The translations under genes and the position numbers were made by a program. Below are positions 10,679 to 20,734 of a stretch of 25,275 nt of DNA, piece after piece (position 1 is the stretch's first letter; every line of letters begins with the position of its first letter). The stretch covers positions 1 to 25,275 of the forward strand of contig JBBBWG010027535.1 of assembly GCA_037176905.1 (NCBI GenBank), in the 5' to 3' direction. The notes beneath the pieces are model-generated. The model was not told where the DNA came from, ran no database searches, and was given only the letters and a program-made list of their open reading frames with translations. The stretch comes from Azolla pinnata (taxonomy: Eukaryota > Streptophyta > Polypodiopsida > Salviniales > Salviniaceae).

Positions 10679-11130
10679 GTAAACACGCTCCCTTTGCTAT
10701 CCTTTCTTCCTCCCCCTGGGCACCGGGAACACCTCAACCCTTCAGCATCTTCGCAGTCTTCCGAAGGGACTAAGAGCCGGACGCCACGGGACTATCAACC
10801 GTCGAGCCACATTAGGGTTCTCCAAAAGAACTTCCGGAGACCCGTAGAAAGGTGAAGGAGTCACAGGCCTGGGTCAAGAGAAAACAGCACCAGGCTCACT
10901 CTAAGGTTTCGTGGCTTTATCTCAAACTACGCTCCGGAGTCTTTTCAGGGTTTATCCTTGAACGTTTGGTGGTTCTTAGAAATGATCTGAAGAAGCTTCT
11001 GGGATTTCTTGGGTTGGTCTGTCATAACTAAAGACTATCTACGGAAAAGGCAGGATTTTGGCACGTCCGAATGCCGAGCAAAGAATAGTTATGAAGGGAT
11101 ATTAAGGTGTTGCAAGTTTTTTTGCGGTAG
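10679..11130 (+). other. possible 5' UTR intron of the PNISR-like gene
   Basis: GAG followed by GTAAAC at 10679 is a fair donor, and a T-run ending GCGGTAG at 11130 is a fair acceptor 11 bases before the ATG. An alternative acceptor, CTTTTCAG, ends at 10947. Without transcript data this is a guess; the region otherwise holds no gene. Confidence 0.3.
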
Positions 11131-11141
11131 AACGGTACACA

Positions 11142-14100
11142 ATGGAACCATCTCCTTTTCAGCAACAGCAGAACATGGGGGCTTGGTATCCTCATCAATA
11201 TCCACCTCCCTCGCTGCCGCCACAGCAACATCAGCAACATCAGCATCAACATCACCATCAACAACAAAACGAATTTCATCAACTACATCAACCACCACCT
11301 CCTCATCATCAACCGTATCAACATCCACAACCTCATGCTATGGCATGGTCTTCTGCACCGCTTGCTCCCCCAGGAGATCAATCCTTCAGTTATTCTCAAG
11401 CTCCTCCATATCAACAACCTCAACCAGGTTACTATCCTCATCCTCAGCCCCAACAACAGCAAGTTCATCATCCCTATCCGTCTTCCCAACCACAATTCAC
11501 ATATGCCTATGGTCAACAAGATCAGGTATTTCTCCAATATTTTGAGCCTTAGTTTAGATAGAAGTCCAAATTGGTCTGCGGGAGGCATGCTGGGTTGTAA
11601 TCAAATCGATGAACATGTAGAAAACGTGGTAGAAGTACAGAAATTTCAAGGTAGAGACTCATTTAGTTTTTGGAAGATTCCAAATATGCATTCGAAACCT
11701 ATTTTGGGCTACTTTCAACAAGATCAGATAAGTTCAGGTTCAAAATGTGCAGTTGAAACTGTTTTAAGTTTGAGAATAGGTTTCAAATGCGCAGAGGAAA
11801 TCCAATGTTTGGTGTATGTTTTGTAATACGGGGTAGTTTAAGTATTGAATTTGGTTTTTACATCTTTGTTAAATATGAAATACGTGTTAAAGTACCCATT
11901 TCAAAAATTGGAGGTCATTTCAATGGTCACGGAACTGTATCAGTTGGTTCGATTAACAAGACTAGTCACTGACGCCATCCGTTTATCCTTTTTCCAAGTG
12001 AAGGCACAAAAAATATATTTTAGTTCACAATACATTCTCCTGAGCATGACCTGCAGGGGTGATTTATGTTTGATTTAACTTTGATTAGCAAGACTAAGTG
12101 TGCTTCACGTGATGAAGATTTCTTTATAAACGAAGGTAATGATGTTGAAGTACTTTCAGTTTAGCCGTTTAACCCTTTTGGGTTTCAGTGACAATTTAAA
12201 TGTCAAAATAGTATGAATAATAGCCTCGTTATTGAACCCGTATTGTGGTCAACAAGCTTCACTGTTAACTGCAAATTTGTCTCTCCCTAGAAATTTGCCT
12301 ATTTCTTCCAATGAACATGAATCAAAACAACTATATTTTGTGGTAATAAAAAAAGGAGTATTGGTTTCGAAAAATCCTTTATCGACCTAAAATTTAAGGT
12401 GTCAAAACGTTAACATGAGGAGATTTTCCTTGTCTTGTTTGCTTTCATAGTGGGAATTAAGAGAAAATAGCACAAATTTTAGGAATTTAGTTTCCATTTA
12501 TTTATTTTCAAGTTCTTGATTTCAATCAGTGTTCTAATGAATGTATATTGGGTCGTTTCTAAGGCATGGCAGGCTAGCAATAACCATAATAATCCCTGGA
12601 GGCAGCAACAATGGTCATATCCAGGTCAGAACAACTTCATGGAAGCATGTATGCGACATAATTCTTCTAAATCTGCACATGCTACATACATTTGGATATC
12701 CATTCTTCCATCTATAGGAACTTTATGTAAAGAACTCTCTATCTGCATAATTATCTTCTGGTGATACCCTTTCATCGTAACTGTACTCTGCCGTTTTTCA
12801 GCTGTCAATAACAATCTAAGTCAGGAGGAAGTCTGGGCAGCAAAAGCTCGTGCTTGGGCTGCTTCGAAAGCTGTCCAGGATGAACCTAGCCCAACCCCTG
12901 TTGCTACTCAACCATATCCTGAATATAGCCAGCATAAACAAGACACACAACATTCTGAAGCCCAACAATACCAGGAACCTCCAGACCGTAATCCTCCCCC
13001 AAGGCCACTAGAACATAGCTCACAAAAACCAAGTTTCGAGAAGCCATTGTCTATGTTGGAGCCCAATATTGATGGTGCGGACCAGAAATCTACATTAGGT
13101 AATACTTTATTTTCTGTTCATTGACTATAAATCTTTTTATTTTTGTTTAGTTTTTCTATTTAGTACAATATTTGAGAGTTTTTTAATGCTTTCATATCTT
13201 TGTGTCAGGTCCCCCAGGTACTGGTGGCCTCGAGTCCGTACATCAGCTACCATCGCAACCAGAATCTTCTCAGATGTTTACCCAATCAACAAGTCATTTG
13301 TTGCATCAAAGTCAGGCATCACCATTGTCATCTCAACCTCGATTCAGCTATTCTGAGAAGCCAGTGCCTCAAGTTTATGAACATCAACAGCACCAGCAAC
13401 AAGCACAGAGCTACCATCCACAACTGCCACAGCAACTACAGCCACAATATCAACCACCTATAATGGTTGAACCTCATGAAGGGGAGTTCGGTCTGTCTCC
13501 AGCCTCTCTGCCAAATTGGGCTCCAGTTGGAGGTCCTGGTATGCCCTTCCCCCCTGCTATGGGTCCTGGTACTGCTCAGGTACACATCCTGAATTTCTTA
13601 GAAGTAGCGGGCAAATAATTAAGTTTCAAACATCCGCTTCATGCCTCGATATGTGCTAGATAAAGTTTATAAGTGTCTTGTGGGATGATATCAGTGCTCT
13701 ATTTTTCATATTTTATGGTGTATTCTGCAGTTTGATGCTCTTCACCCTCATCAGATGGGCCTGCCCTTGTATGGAAGACCCGATGCGCAAGGTTTAGGTT
13801 TTCCACATTTTGTAGGTGGGGTCAGCCCATCACTTGGGCCAGGTTCAGGGCCACCATTACGACCAGTTTTCTTGCCGGATACGGCCTACCCAGATCGTCC
13901 TAAAAAGGTATAGTGTTTCTTCTGAGTTTGATTTTTTTCCTTTCTCTTGCTAGCATCAACTTGTTAACATTGGCCAAATATAGTCGTTTCAGGGATGTTA
14001 TTATGTATTTCTTCTTTACTGTGTTTCTTTCCAGGCAGCTGTGCCATCATGGCTAAGAGAGGAAATAATAAAGAAGAAAGCAGCTGGGCTTTCGGGGAGT

Positions 14101-17100
14101 GTTTCTGGTACAGGAACAGGTATGATATTGTCAGATGAACATAGCCGGGAAAATGATGGAGAATCCATCGTTCCTTCGAACCAAAGGCTTGGTATCCCTC
14201 ATAAAGTAAGAAGCAGATCACCTGGATTGAGTGATGATGAAGAGGAAGATCAAGAGGTATGTTAATACACTTATTGACACATTACATTATTGTTGGAAGT
14301 GTTGGAAGCTACAGTGCAGGTTTATTTATTCTTTTTAACTTCGTCCTGAGAAGGGGTTCTTGTTAATACATTGAAGGTGATGATATGTTTATAAAAGTAT
14401 TTGAGATGCTCCAGCTGATATGGTCACGAACAAGCACCCTGGAAATCACTTTTGGTGTGAATAATCCGATAAATAGGCTGATTGAGATGTTGCATTGAAT
14501 GATATGGCCACCTCAGTTTTGTGTGCTGAAAGTGATGATGAGAGATTGTAAAGTTATTGCACAATGCATAGGTGATGGAAATGAAAGGAATGGTAACTTG
14601 CTACGTTTTAGAGAATGAATCAATTATATTGTGTGGCGATATAAGCTGAAGAGAGCATTTGCAGCTTGATCCAGATCTTGGGCTAGGAATAACCTCGTAT
14701 AGTCTATTATTTAAGCCTGAGCTCATGTACATTGTGGCAACTACCACCACTTCTGCTACATTGTTGTGTATGTGGCATTCTATTTCTGCCTATTTATCGA
14801 GTTTGGCATTCAAACTTCGAGTGGCAAGGTTTTCTTATGGCGTAACATTTTCGGAGCAGCTGAATGAACAGGGCGTACTATCACGCTTTCAGTGTGAACC
14901 TTTACTATTCTAACACTGTAATGCAGAGAACGGGATTCTTCATCTAATCACTTTGAAAGGCGAGGTTTTTCGTCAGTGTAACGTTTTCCAAAGCATCTGA
15001 ATGAACAGGGTTGCTATGGTGCCCCGAGTAGACCTTTAGTATTCAAACTCTGTAGTGCATAGAACGGGGTTATTTATCTGACCATACAAATATTCTTTCA
15101 ATGATTGCATTCAGGAGGAAATTGAAGCTGCAAGAACTGCTGCTATCAATCAGGAGATAAAAAGATTGTTGACTGAAGTGCTGTTGAAGGTATTTTGTGC
15201 TGGTGTAGGGCTGGTTCATAAAGGCAAAGTAGTTAAAAATCCTGAAAGTTGATGGACTGGATTTGTAGGTCACGGGAGATATATTTGAAGAGATAGCACA
15301 AGAAGTATTGGACGAGGACAGGGAAGAGTTTGTTCAAGGAAAAGTTGCATTCTCTTCTGTTTAAATGCAATTTCCATCAAGTTTCATATTGTTCTAACGA
15401 CTCTTGATATATCACTGCAGATAAAGATGCCGTCGATCCAGGTAGAGCAACAGTTCACCCACTAGCTGCTCCCGAAAGGGATATGCCTTCATTATCTAGT
15501 AGGGTTCTGGTACCTTCTCTTAAGGGCCAAATGACGAATGATGATGATGAAAACAGGGAAAGTTCAGAATCTAGTGCACCAGGGGGTGATGTTCTTGGTC
15601 TGGGGAATTATGCTTCTGATGAAGATGAAGAACAGAAACCTGAGGTTACTAAGAGTGATGAACATCTAGATGGGGCGACAGAAACTGAAACAGAGAAGAA
15701 TCATAAGTCTGGAAATCTAGATGTTGATTCGAATCAGAGTATTTTGAAGGGAGATTCTCATACTGAAATAGCAGATGTGGCACTTCAACAGAGCATTGCA
15801 GTAGATGATGTGAAACATGATTTGGGTTTGGATTCTGTGAAAGCTGAAGTGGAAAAGACTACAGATTACGAAGTTGGGGTTGGCAAGAAGAAGCGTGTAC
15901 GGGATCAGGATGGTGCGTCATCATCGGAACTAAGTACTGGAGGAGGTGCTTGGAATGGCCAAACATCCCTTGTGTCAGAATACCATGTTGCACATAATGA
16001 GGGTAACACAGAAGCTGCTAGTCTAAATTTGAAAGATAGATCATCTGCACATGTTTCCAAGAGTACATCAGTTCTGGATCAAGAGGGATTATCTTCAGGC
16101 CGGGAACAAGGCCCGTCTGCCAGTAAACAGATACCTGATCCTCTAAGAAAGAATGAGAGCGTGCACAATGATTCGTCTGTGACAGAAAAGGAGAAGATGG
16201 GTGATGGAAAGGAACTGCTGGTCAAGGGGATGGATCAGTCAAGTAAGGAAAAGAAGCGGGAAAATGGTAGAGAATCAAGAGGTGAAAGAGCTGGGGACAG
16301 GCACAGAGATCTCAGTAGAGATAAAAGAAAGGAAAGGGGAAGAGAGAGAATGAAATCTCGTGATAAAGAGTATGATCGGGATAAGAGAAAGCATGAGAAA
16401 ACGGAGCGGGATGAGAAGAAGGAACGTGTTGATAAGAGGGAAAGGGATGGGCGGCCTAGAACTGTAGAAGGTATTCATAAGAAAGTGCACTACAGGTCAT
16501 CATCATCTGGCAGTGCAAGCTCTTCCTCAAGCAGTGACAGGAGCAGAGGGTAACTTCTCATCATTAGATTGAATTCATTTCTCCAGATTGGGTTCTGATG
16601 TTAGAATGAAATCGTTTGTTCACAGGAGGATGCAGATTTCCAGATCTAGAAGAGACCACCATAGTAACTTACCTTCACCACTGGAAAGATCCAGAAACAA
16701 GTATGTATAGACTATGATTGATTTAACAATTTATGTGCGTGTGTTTGTGGGCTTTGTACATGGAGGCAGGCTGCTGGCGGCTCTCATTCTGAGATTTGAT
16801 CTTCCATTGAGCTGCAATGTATGTGAATGTGTACGTATTTTGTGTGTACATATATAAGATCGTTACAGGCAACTACATGAATGCATGATCTTGGGCGTGC
16901 GGCCAAACTTGTTTTCCCTCTTTTTCTTTGTAGTTGTTTCTGATTTTACTTATTCAGTATGCCATGATGTGCATCATTAGACGAGTGTCGCGTTCTCGTT
17001 CTCGTTCTCCACATGCCAAGCATATCCATCGCAGAGATGTGCCCCCTCATGAGAAGTCCAGGTAAGAGTGCTTTATGGGTTTCGTTTCGTTCTCAACTTT

Positions 17101-17271
17101 GGCACCTAAAAGGGAGAATTGCTGCAGTGTAGTGTAGTAATCATCAAATCAGTGTGCTTGTAATTTTACCGTCCAGATTTTGTGAAACTGATGTTTCTCT
17201 TGTTTTGTTCTTTTTCTAATCTTAGGAGAGATGCCTCAAGGTCTCCCATACAGCGGAGGCGACATGGTTAA
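11142..17271 (+). CDS. PNISR/SFRS18-like Q-rich, RS-rich nuclear protein
   Basis: Twelve exons are read: 11142-11525, 12564-12648, 12802-13098, 13209-13579, 13731-13907, 14035-14256, 15115-15189, 15269-15338, 15421-16549, 16626-16700, 16981-17061 and 17226-17271 (TAA). They total 3012 nt, 1003 residues. Residues 1-128 are Q/P/H-rich. A W-A-A-x-A-x-A-W helix lies at about 165-177, VPSWLREEI at 441-449 and an acidic SDDEEEDQE at about 504-512. The LLTEVLLKVTGD helix is at about 531-541 and LGLGNYASDEDEE at 619-631. A long RE/RD/KE/RS tail runs from about 830 to the end. This order matches animal PNISR, a nuclear-speckle SR-related protein that binds pinin; the match is from memory of the family, so the role in splicing is inference. 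Intron 8 (15339-15420) has a good branch point and acceptor, but only a GA donor keeps the frame. The acceptor of exon 2 could also be 9 bases later (12573). Confidence 0.75.
11526..12563 (+). other. intron 1 of the PNISR-like gene
   Basis: The 1038-base AT-rich intron starts GTATTT. A CTAAT branch-like word at 12533-12537 precedes acceptor AAG at 12563; CAG at 12572 is an in-frame alternative. No gene is seen inside. Confidence 0.7.
14257..15114 (+). other. intron 6 of the PNISR-like gene
   Basis: The 858-base intron starts GTATGT and ends GATTGCATTCAG. Its 3' part holds a tandem duplication, listed separately. Remaining introns are 76-280 bases. Confidence 0.8.
14811..15083. repeat. about 137-bp tandem duplication inside an intron
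   Basis: Two diverged head-to-tail copies cover about 14811-14949 and 14950-15083. TGAATGAACAGGG recurs at 14861 and 14998 (137 apart), and both copies share GTAACRTTTTC upstream and AGAACGGG downstream of it. Confidence 0.8.
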
Positions 17272-18745
17272 TGGAAAAAAGCATTTTTTATCTGGTGGTA
17301 TGATGCCGAGATCAAGGCTAGATCGACACTCAAAAGAGAGCAGCAGTTCTTCCTTTTTCGGGGTTGGGGCTCTGAATTTATTGTACTTCTCCTCGAAATT
17401 TTTGCACCGAAGATCTACTTGGCAATCTACTTGGCGATGTATACAGAGCTCAGATCCAACACATTTGGGGAAGAAAAAAAGCCAACCTGTTGTGACATAT
17501 ATATACATGGCGGTGAATGTTGGTTGGTGTTGTGGTTGCATATCGTATGGCCTCTATGTAAACCGTTTATCGTGGATGTGGAAAAGATAATGTATAGGGC
17601 TTTAAGAAGGAATTGGGGAGAGAGTACATGAATGATATACAAGAGCAATTTTTGGGGTTTAGGTTGGTCAGGAACTCAAAAGTCTTTAACTGTGACGCCA
17701 AAAAGGAAGTTCTCCTCATTGATGTAAAATTTGTTTTTTCCCATCAATTCAGTTTTATGAGCCTTTTCACAGTAGGGTATCGTCTTTAAGAGCCCTGTTT
17801 CTGAAAAATGAGTTGGAGCAGATAGATGCCTTCGTAGATTTCTTGGTTTATCATGACAGGTGTAAATAATTTCTTGGTTTATCATCTCAGGTGTGATTGA
17901 AATTCTCGGGGTTCCTATCTTCCCCGTATTTATATTCGCTCTGAGTTCATTACGAATGAGTCTTTTGTGTGTTGTGTGTTTCCAACGGCGTATATGGCAT
18001 GCATACATTCGCAGTGCTGCAAAAGAGTTTTATTCTTTGGAGGGTACAAACTTCTGGTGTGTATTCTGTGAATTTTTGAGTATGCATGTTTGGAAGCAGC
18101 AGAGAATCCTGGAGAAATTGATTGGATCCAACCAAATCTTGTAAAAGCATTGATCTGCTCATGGGTTGTTTTGTTTTGCATGGATATCCTTATCTAAAGT
18201 GTTGCTTGCCTTGCTTCATGCGGTGGGTGGGGTGATCGTCTCTTCATTCCACTCGAATTTTGCTGCAGAAGAAAGAAATCGTAACGTTTCTAGGATCGTT
18301 GTATGATTTGATGGATTTTTGGCGTCCACTCGGCAATCGATGGGCGGGCGGGCTATTTTCTTCCCGTTTAGGGATCCGCGAGAGATGAGAACGGAAGTTC
18401 TCTGCCATAGCATAGCAGCGCACCGATGTTGTTGCTCTGTTTCTCTTTTGTTTTTGTTGGGGGCTTTTTCCATAAGCGCTGTTTCTTTCTTTTACACTTT
18501 GCGGAGTTTGGGCTTCTTGTTTGCTTCTTCTTCTTGTGGTGCATTTCTTGGAAAGAAGCGCCAGGAAAGGATCCGATAATTTATTAGAAGAAGAAGATGA
18601 TGATGATGGCATGTCTGTATTGATGATGCTTGGGAGGCGGGCGGCCCTGAAGCAGGAAGCATCATCGCTCGCCTGTGGAGCAGTTACATCCTGGTAAAAC
18701 TAGGGGAAGGAGAAGAAGTTGCATCTTGTGGTGGGGTCAGCAGCG
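17272..18745. other. 3' UTR of the PNISR-like gene and intergenic DNA
   Basis: No gene is supported on either strand. The first few hundred bases are probably 3' UTR. A minus-strand open frame at 18244-18612 has only low-complexity serine and basic composition. A 31-bp tandem duplication lies at 17838. Confidence 0.5.
17838..17894. repeat. 31-bp tandem duplication
   Basis: ATTTCTTGGTTTATCAT starts at 17838 and again at 17869. Each copy is followed, after three differing bases, by CAGGTGT. Confidence 0.85.
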
Positions 18746-18855
18746 AAGGAAGGAAGGAAGATTGGTGAGGCGTGGCGTGGCGTGGCGTGGCGTGTCTCTC
18801 TCTAGAGATTTGAGAAATCAAGCCCAAGTGTGACTGACTGACTGACTGAGAGACT
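18746..18855 (+). repeat. microsatellite cluster in the EXORDIUM-like promoter
   Basis: In order: an AAGG run (18746-18761), five GGCGT pentamers (18769-18793), a short TC run (18795-18802) and GACT tetramers (18832-18849). All lie within 150 bases upstream of the TATA box. Confidence 0.85.
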
Positions 18856-18885
18856 GAGAGACAGACAGTGGTGGGGTGGTGGGGG

Positions 18886-18892
18886 TATAAAA
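18886..18892 (+). promoter_or_regulatory. TATA box TATAAAA
   Basis: TATAAAA in a GC-rich setting lies 358 bases upstream of the EXORDIUM-like ATG. It predicts transcription from about 18915-18925, giving a purine-rich 5' UTR of about 325 bases. Confidence 0.7.
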
Positions 18893-19009
18893 GCCACCCA
18901 TAGCCAGGAGGAACTCAAGGCTAGTCTGATCTGAGAAGAAAAGGAGCTCATAAGTCCGCCGTCTGATCAGGGGAGGGGAAGAAGGGAGCTCTAGTTTGTC
19001 TGATCCGAG

Positions 19010-19240
19010 GAGGAGGAGGAGAAGAAGAAGAAGAAGAAGGTGTCTTGTCTGTCTGATGTGAGGAGAAGCAGCAGCAGCAGCAGCAGCAGAAGAAGAAGAG
19101 GAAGAAGAGAAGAAGGAAGGCAGAGAGAGCAGTTTGGGCAGCAGCAGCAGAAGAAGAAGAAGAGGAGAAGGACGAGGGAGAGCAGTTTGGGCACTGGTAG
19201 CAGCAGCAGAAGAAGGAGTCTGAAGAGGAGGAGCAGGAGG
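19010..19240 (+). repeat. purine-rich AAG/GAG/CAG triplet tracts in the 5' UTR
   Basis: The predicted leader consists largely of AAG, GAG and CAG triplets, including (CAG)n at about 19067-19088. An open frame continues upstream of the ATG through this tract only because triplet repeats lack stops; it has no upstream in-frame ATG. Confidence 0.8.
19056..19061 (+). promoter_or_regulatory. start-stop upstream AUG (ATGTGA)
   Basis: ATG at 19056 is followed immediately by TGA. I see no other ATG between the predicted transcription start and the main ATG at 19244. A start-stop element stalls ribosomes in some plant leaders (for example the boron-regulated NIP5;1 leader). Function here is inferred only. 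Confidence 0.45.
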
Positions 19241-19243
19241 AGA

Positions 19244-19285
19244 ATGGGGTGGTGTTGTGCTAGACATGGCGGCAGCGGGAAGGAG

Positions 19286-19318
<33 letters not shown>

Positions 19319-20506
19319 CTGGCATCATCAGCATCGCTGCTGCAGCTGGAGGAGGAGGAGGAGGAGGGGGGATCAAGGGCGAGGGGCGGCGTGGCGGCGT
19401 CGAAGCCGTACGCGTGGAACCTGCACTACTCGCAGAGCCTGGCGCTGGTGAAGCCGGCGCCGCTGCTGCTGCCCTACCACAACGGGCCGGTGCTGTCGGG
19501 GGGCGGGGAGGCGGTGGAGGTGCACGTGCTGTGGTACGGCGACTTCACGGCGGCGCAGAAGGCCATAGTGCTGGACTTCCTGGCCTCCTTCGGCGCGGGC
19601 GACGAGGCCGTGGGCGTCGCATCAGCGTCGTCGTCGTCGTCAGGCCATAGCAGCAGCAGCAGCAGCAATAGCAGCAGCAGCGGCAGGGGAGGAAGAAGCG
19701 GCGGCGGCGGCAATGCGACGGCGGCGGGGGGGCGGCGGGTGAGCGAGTGGTGGAGCACGACGAGGGGGTACAGGGACGCGTCGGGCGCGGCGGCGGCGCC
19801 GGGCTTCCGCGTGGCGAGCCAGGCGCACGACAGGGCGATGGCGCTGGGGAAGACCCTGACGCCGAGGGACGTGGAGCGCCTGCTCTTCTTCGGCGATGGC
19901 GATGGAGGCGATGGCGATGGCGGCGATGGCGGCGATGGCGGCGGCGATGGCAAGAAGAAGAGGAGGAGGAGGAGGAGGAGGCGGTCGTGGCGCTCGCTCC
20001 ACGCGCTCTTCACCGCCCCCGACGTGTACGTGGACGGCTTCTGCCTCAACTCCTGCGGCTTCCACGCTTACACGTTCCCGGGCGCCGCCGAGGAGCGCAT
20101 GCTGCCCTACCTGTGGCTGGGCAACGCCGCCGCGCAGTGCCCCGGGCAGTGCGCCTGGCCCTTCGCCGCCGCCCGCTACGGCCCGCGGACGGCGCCGCCG
20201 CCGCTGCGCCCGCCCAACGCCGACCTCGGCGCCGACGCCATGGTCGTCGTCCTCGCCACGCTCCTCGCCGGCGCCGCCACCAACCCCTTCGGCACCGGCT
20301 TCTTCCAGGGCGACGCCTCCGCCCCCCTCGAGGCCGCCTCCGCCTGCTCCGGCATCTTCGGCCCCGGCGCCTTCCCCGGCTACCCCGGCGAGCTCCTCAC
20401 CCACGCCCCCTCCGGCTCCAGCTTCAACGCCCGCGGCGCCGCCGGCCGCCGCTTCCTCCTCCCCGCCATCTGGAACCCCGCCTCCCTCGACTGCCTGCCC
20501 CTCTGA
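19244..20506 (+). CDS. EXORDIUM/PHI-1 family secreted protein
   Basis: A single exon encodes 420 residues, typical of this usually intronless family. It has a leucine-rich signal peptide (about residues 17-34, encoded by a CTG run), an acidic run E36-E41, then the family domain: VHVLWYGDF (93-101), WWSTTRGY (169-176), VDGFCLNSCGFHAY (263-276), QCPGQCAWPF (298-307), ATNPFG (345-350), FFQGDASAPLEAASACSG (353-370) and PGYPGELL (378-385), ending LLPAIWNP. EXO proteins are extracellular and affect growth and brassinosteroid responses; their biochemical activity is unknown. Two low-complexity insertions interrupt the domain: S/G-rich at about 125-163, and a GDG run followed by K3R8 at 217-247. The coding sequence is extremely GC-rich, with nearly all codons ending in G or C, unlike its neighbours. 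ATG 19244 is the first methionine in frame and starts directly before the signal peptide. Confidence 0.93.
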
Positions 20507-20734
20507 TCGAGGACCCTCTCTCTCTGCTTCTCTCTTCCTCCTCTCTTTGGATCGATCGGGGTCGGTCTGCAGTCTGCACTTTCTGCCTGCTGTCAATGAT
20601 GGATGCATGGGTGCTCCAACATCAGTCTAGCTAGATAGAGTTGTTCCCCTTCTTCTTCTTTCTTCTTCTCTTTGGATCCAGCTGCCGCTTCTGCTGTGAA
20701 TGACAGACATGCTCCACCAGTAGAGTTTTTTTCC
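20507..20734 (+). other. presumed 3' UTR of the EXORDIUM-like gene
   Basis: Base composition falls sharply after the TGA into TCTC- and CTT-rich sequence. No clear AATAAA was found, so the 3' UTR may extend into the following minisatellite. Confidence 0.4.

Noticed and set aside
18244..18612. Minus-strand 122-codon frame rich in S, K and R
   Set aside because: The serine run comes from a CAT/CTT microsatellite, and the rest matches nothing known. It lies in the promoter side of the EXORDIUM-like gene.
19040..19243. Upstream extension of the EXORDIUM-like frame with S/R/Q-rich residues
   Set aside because: It begins with GTG, has no ATG, and lies in the predicted 5' UTR as a triplet-repeat tract without stops. 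The signal peptide follows ATG 19244.
19474..20608. Long open frames in other frames and on the minus strand over the EXORDIUM-like gene
   Set aside because: They are by-products of extreme GC content, which removes stop codons. Their translations are R-, A- or P-rich without domains.
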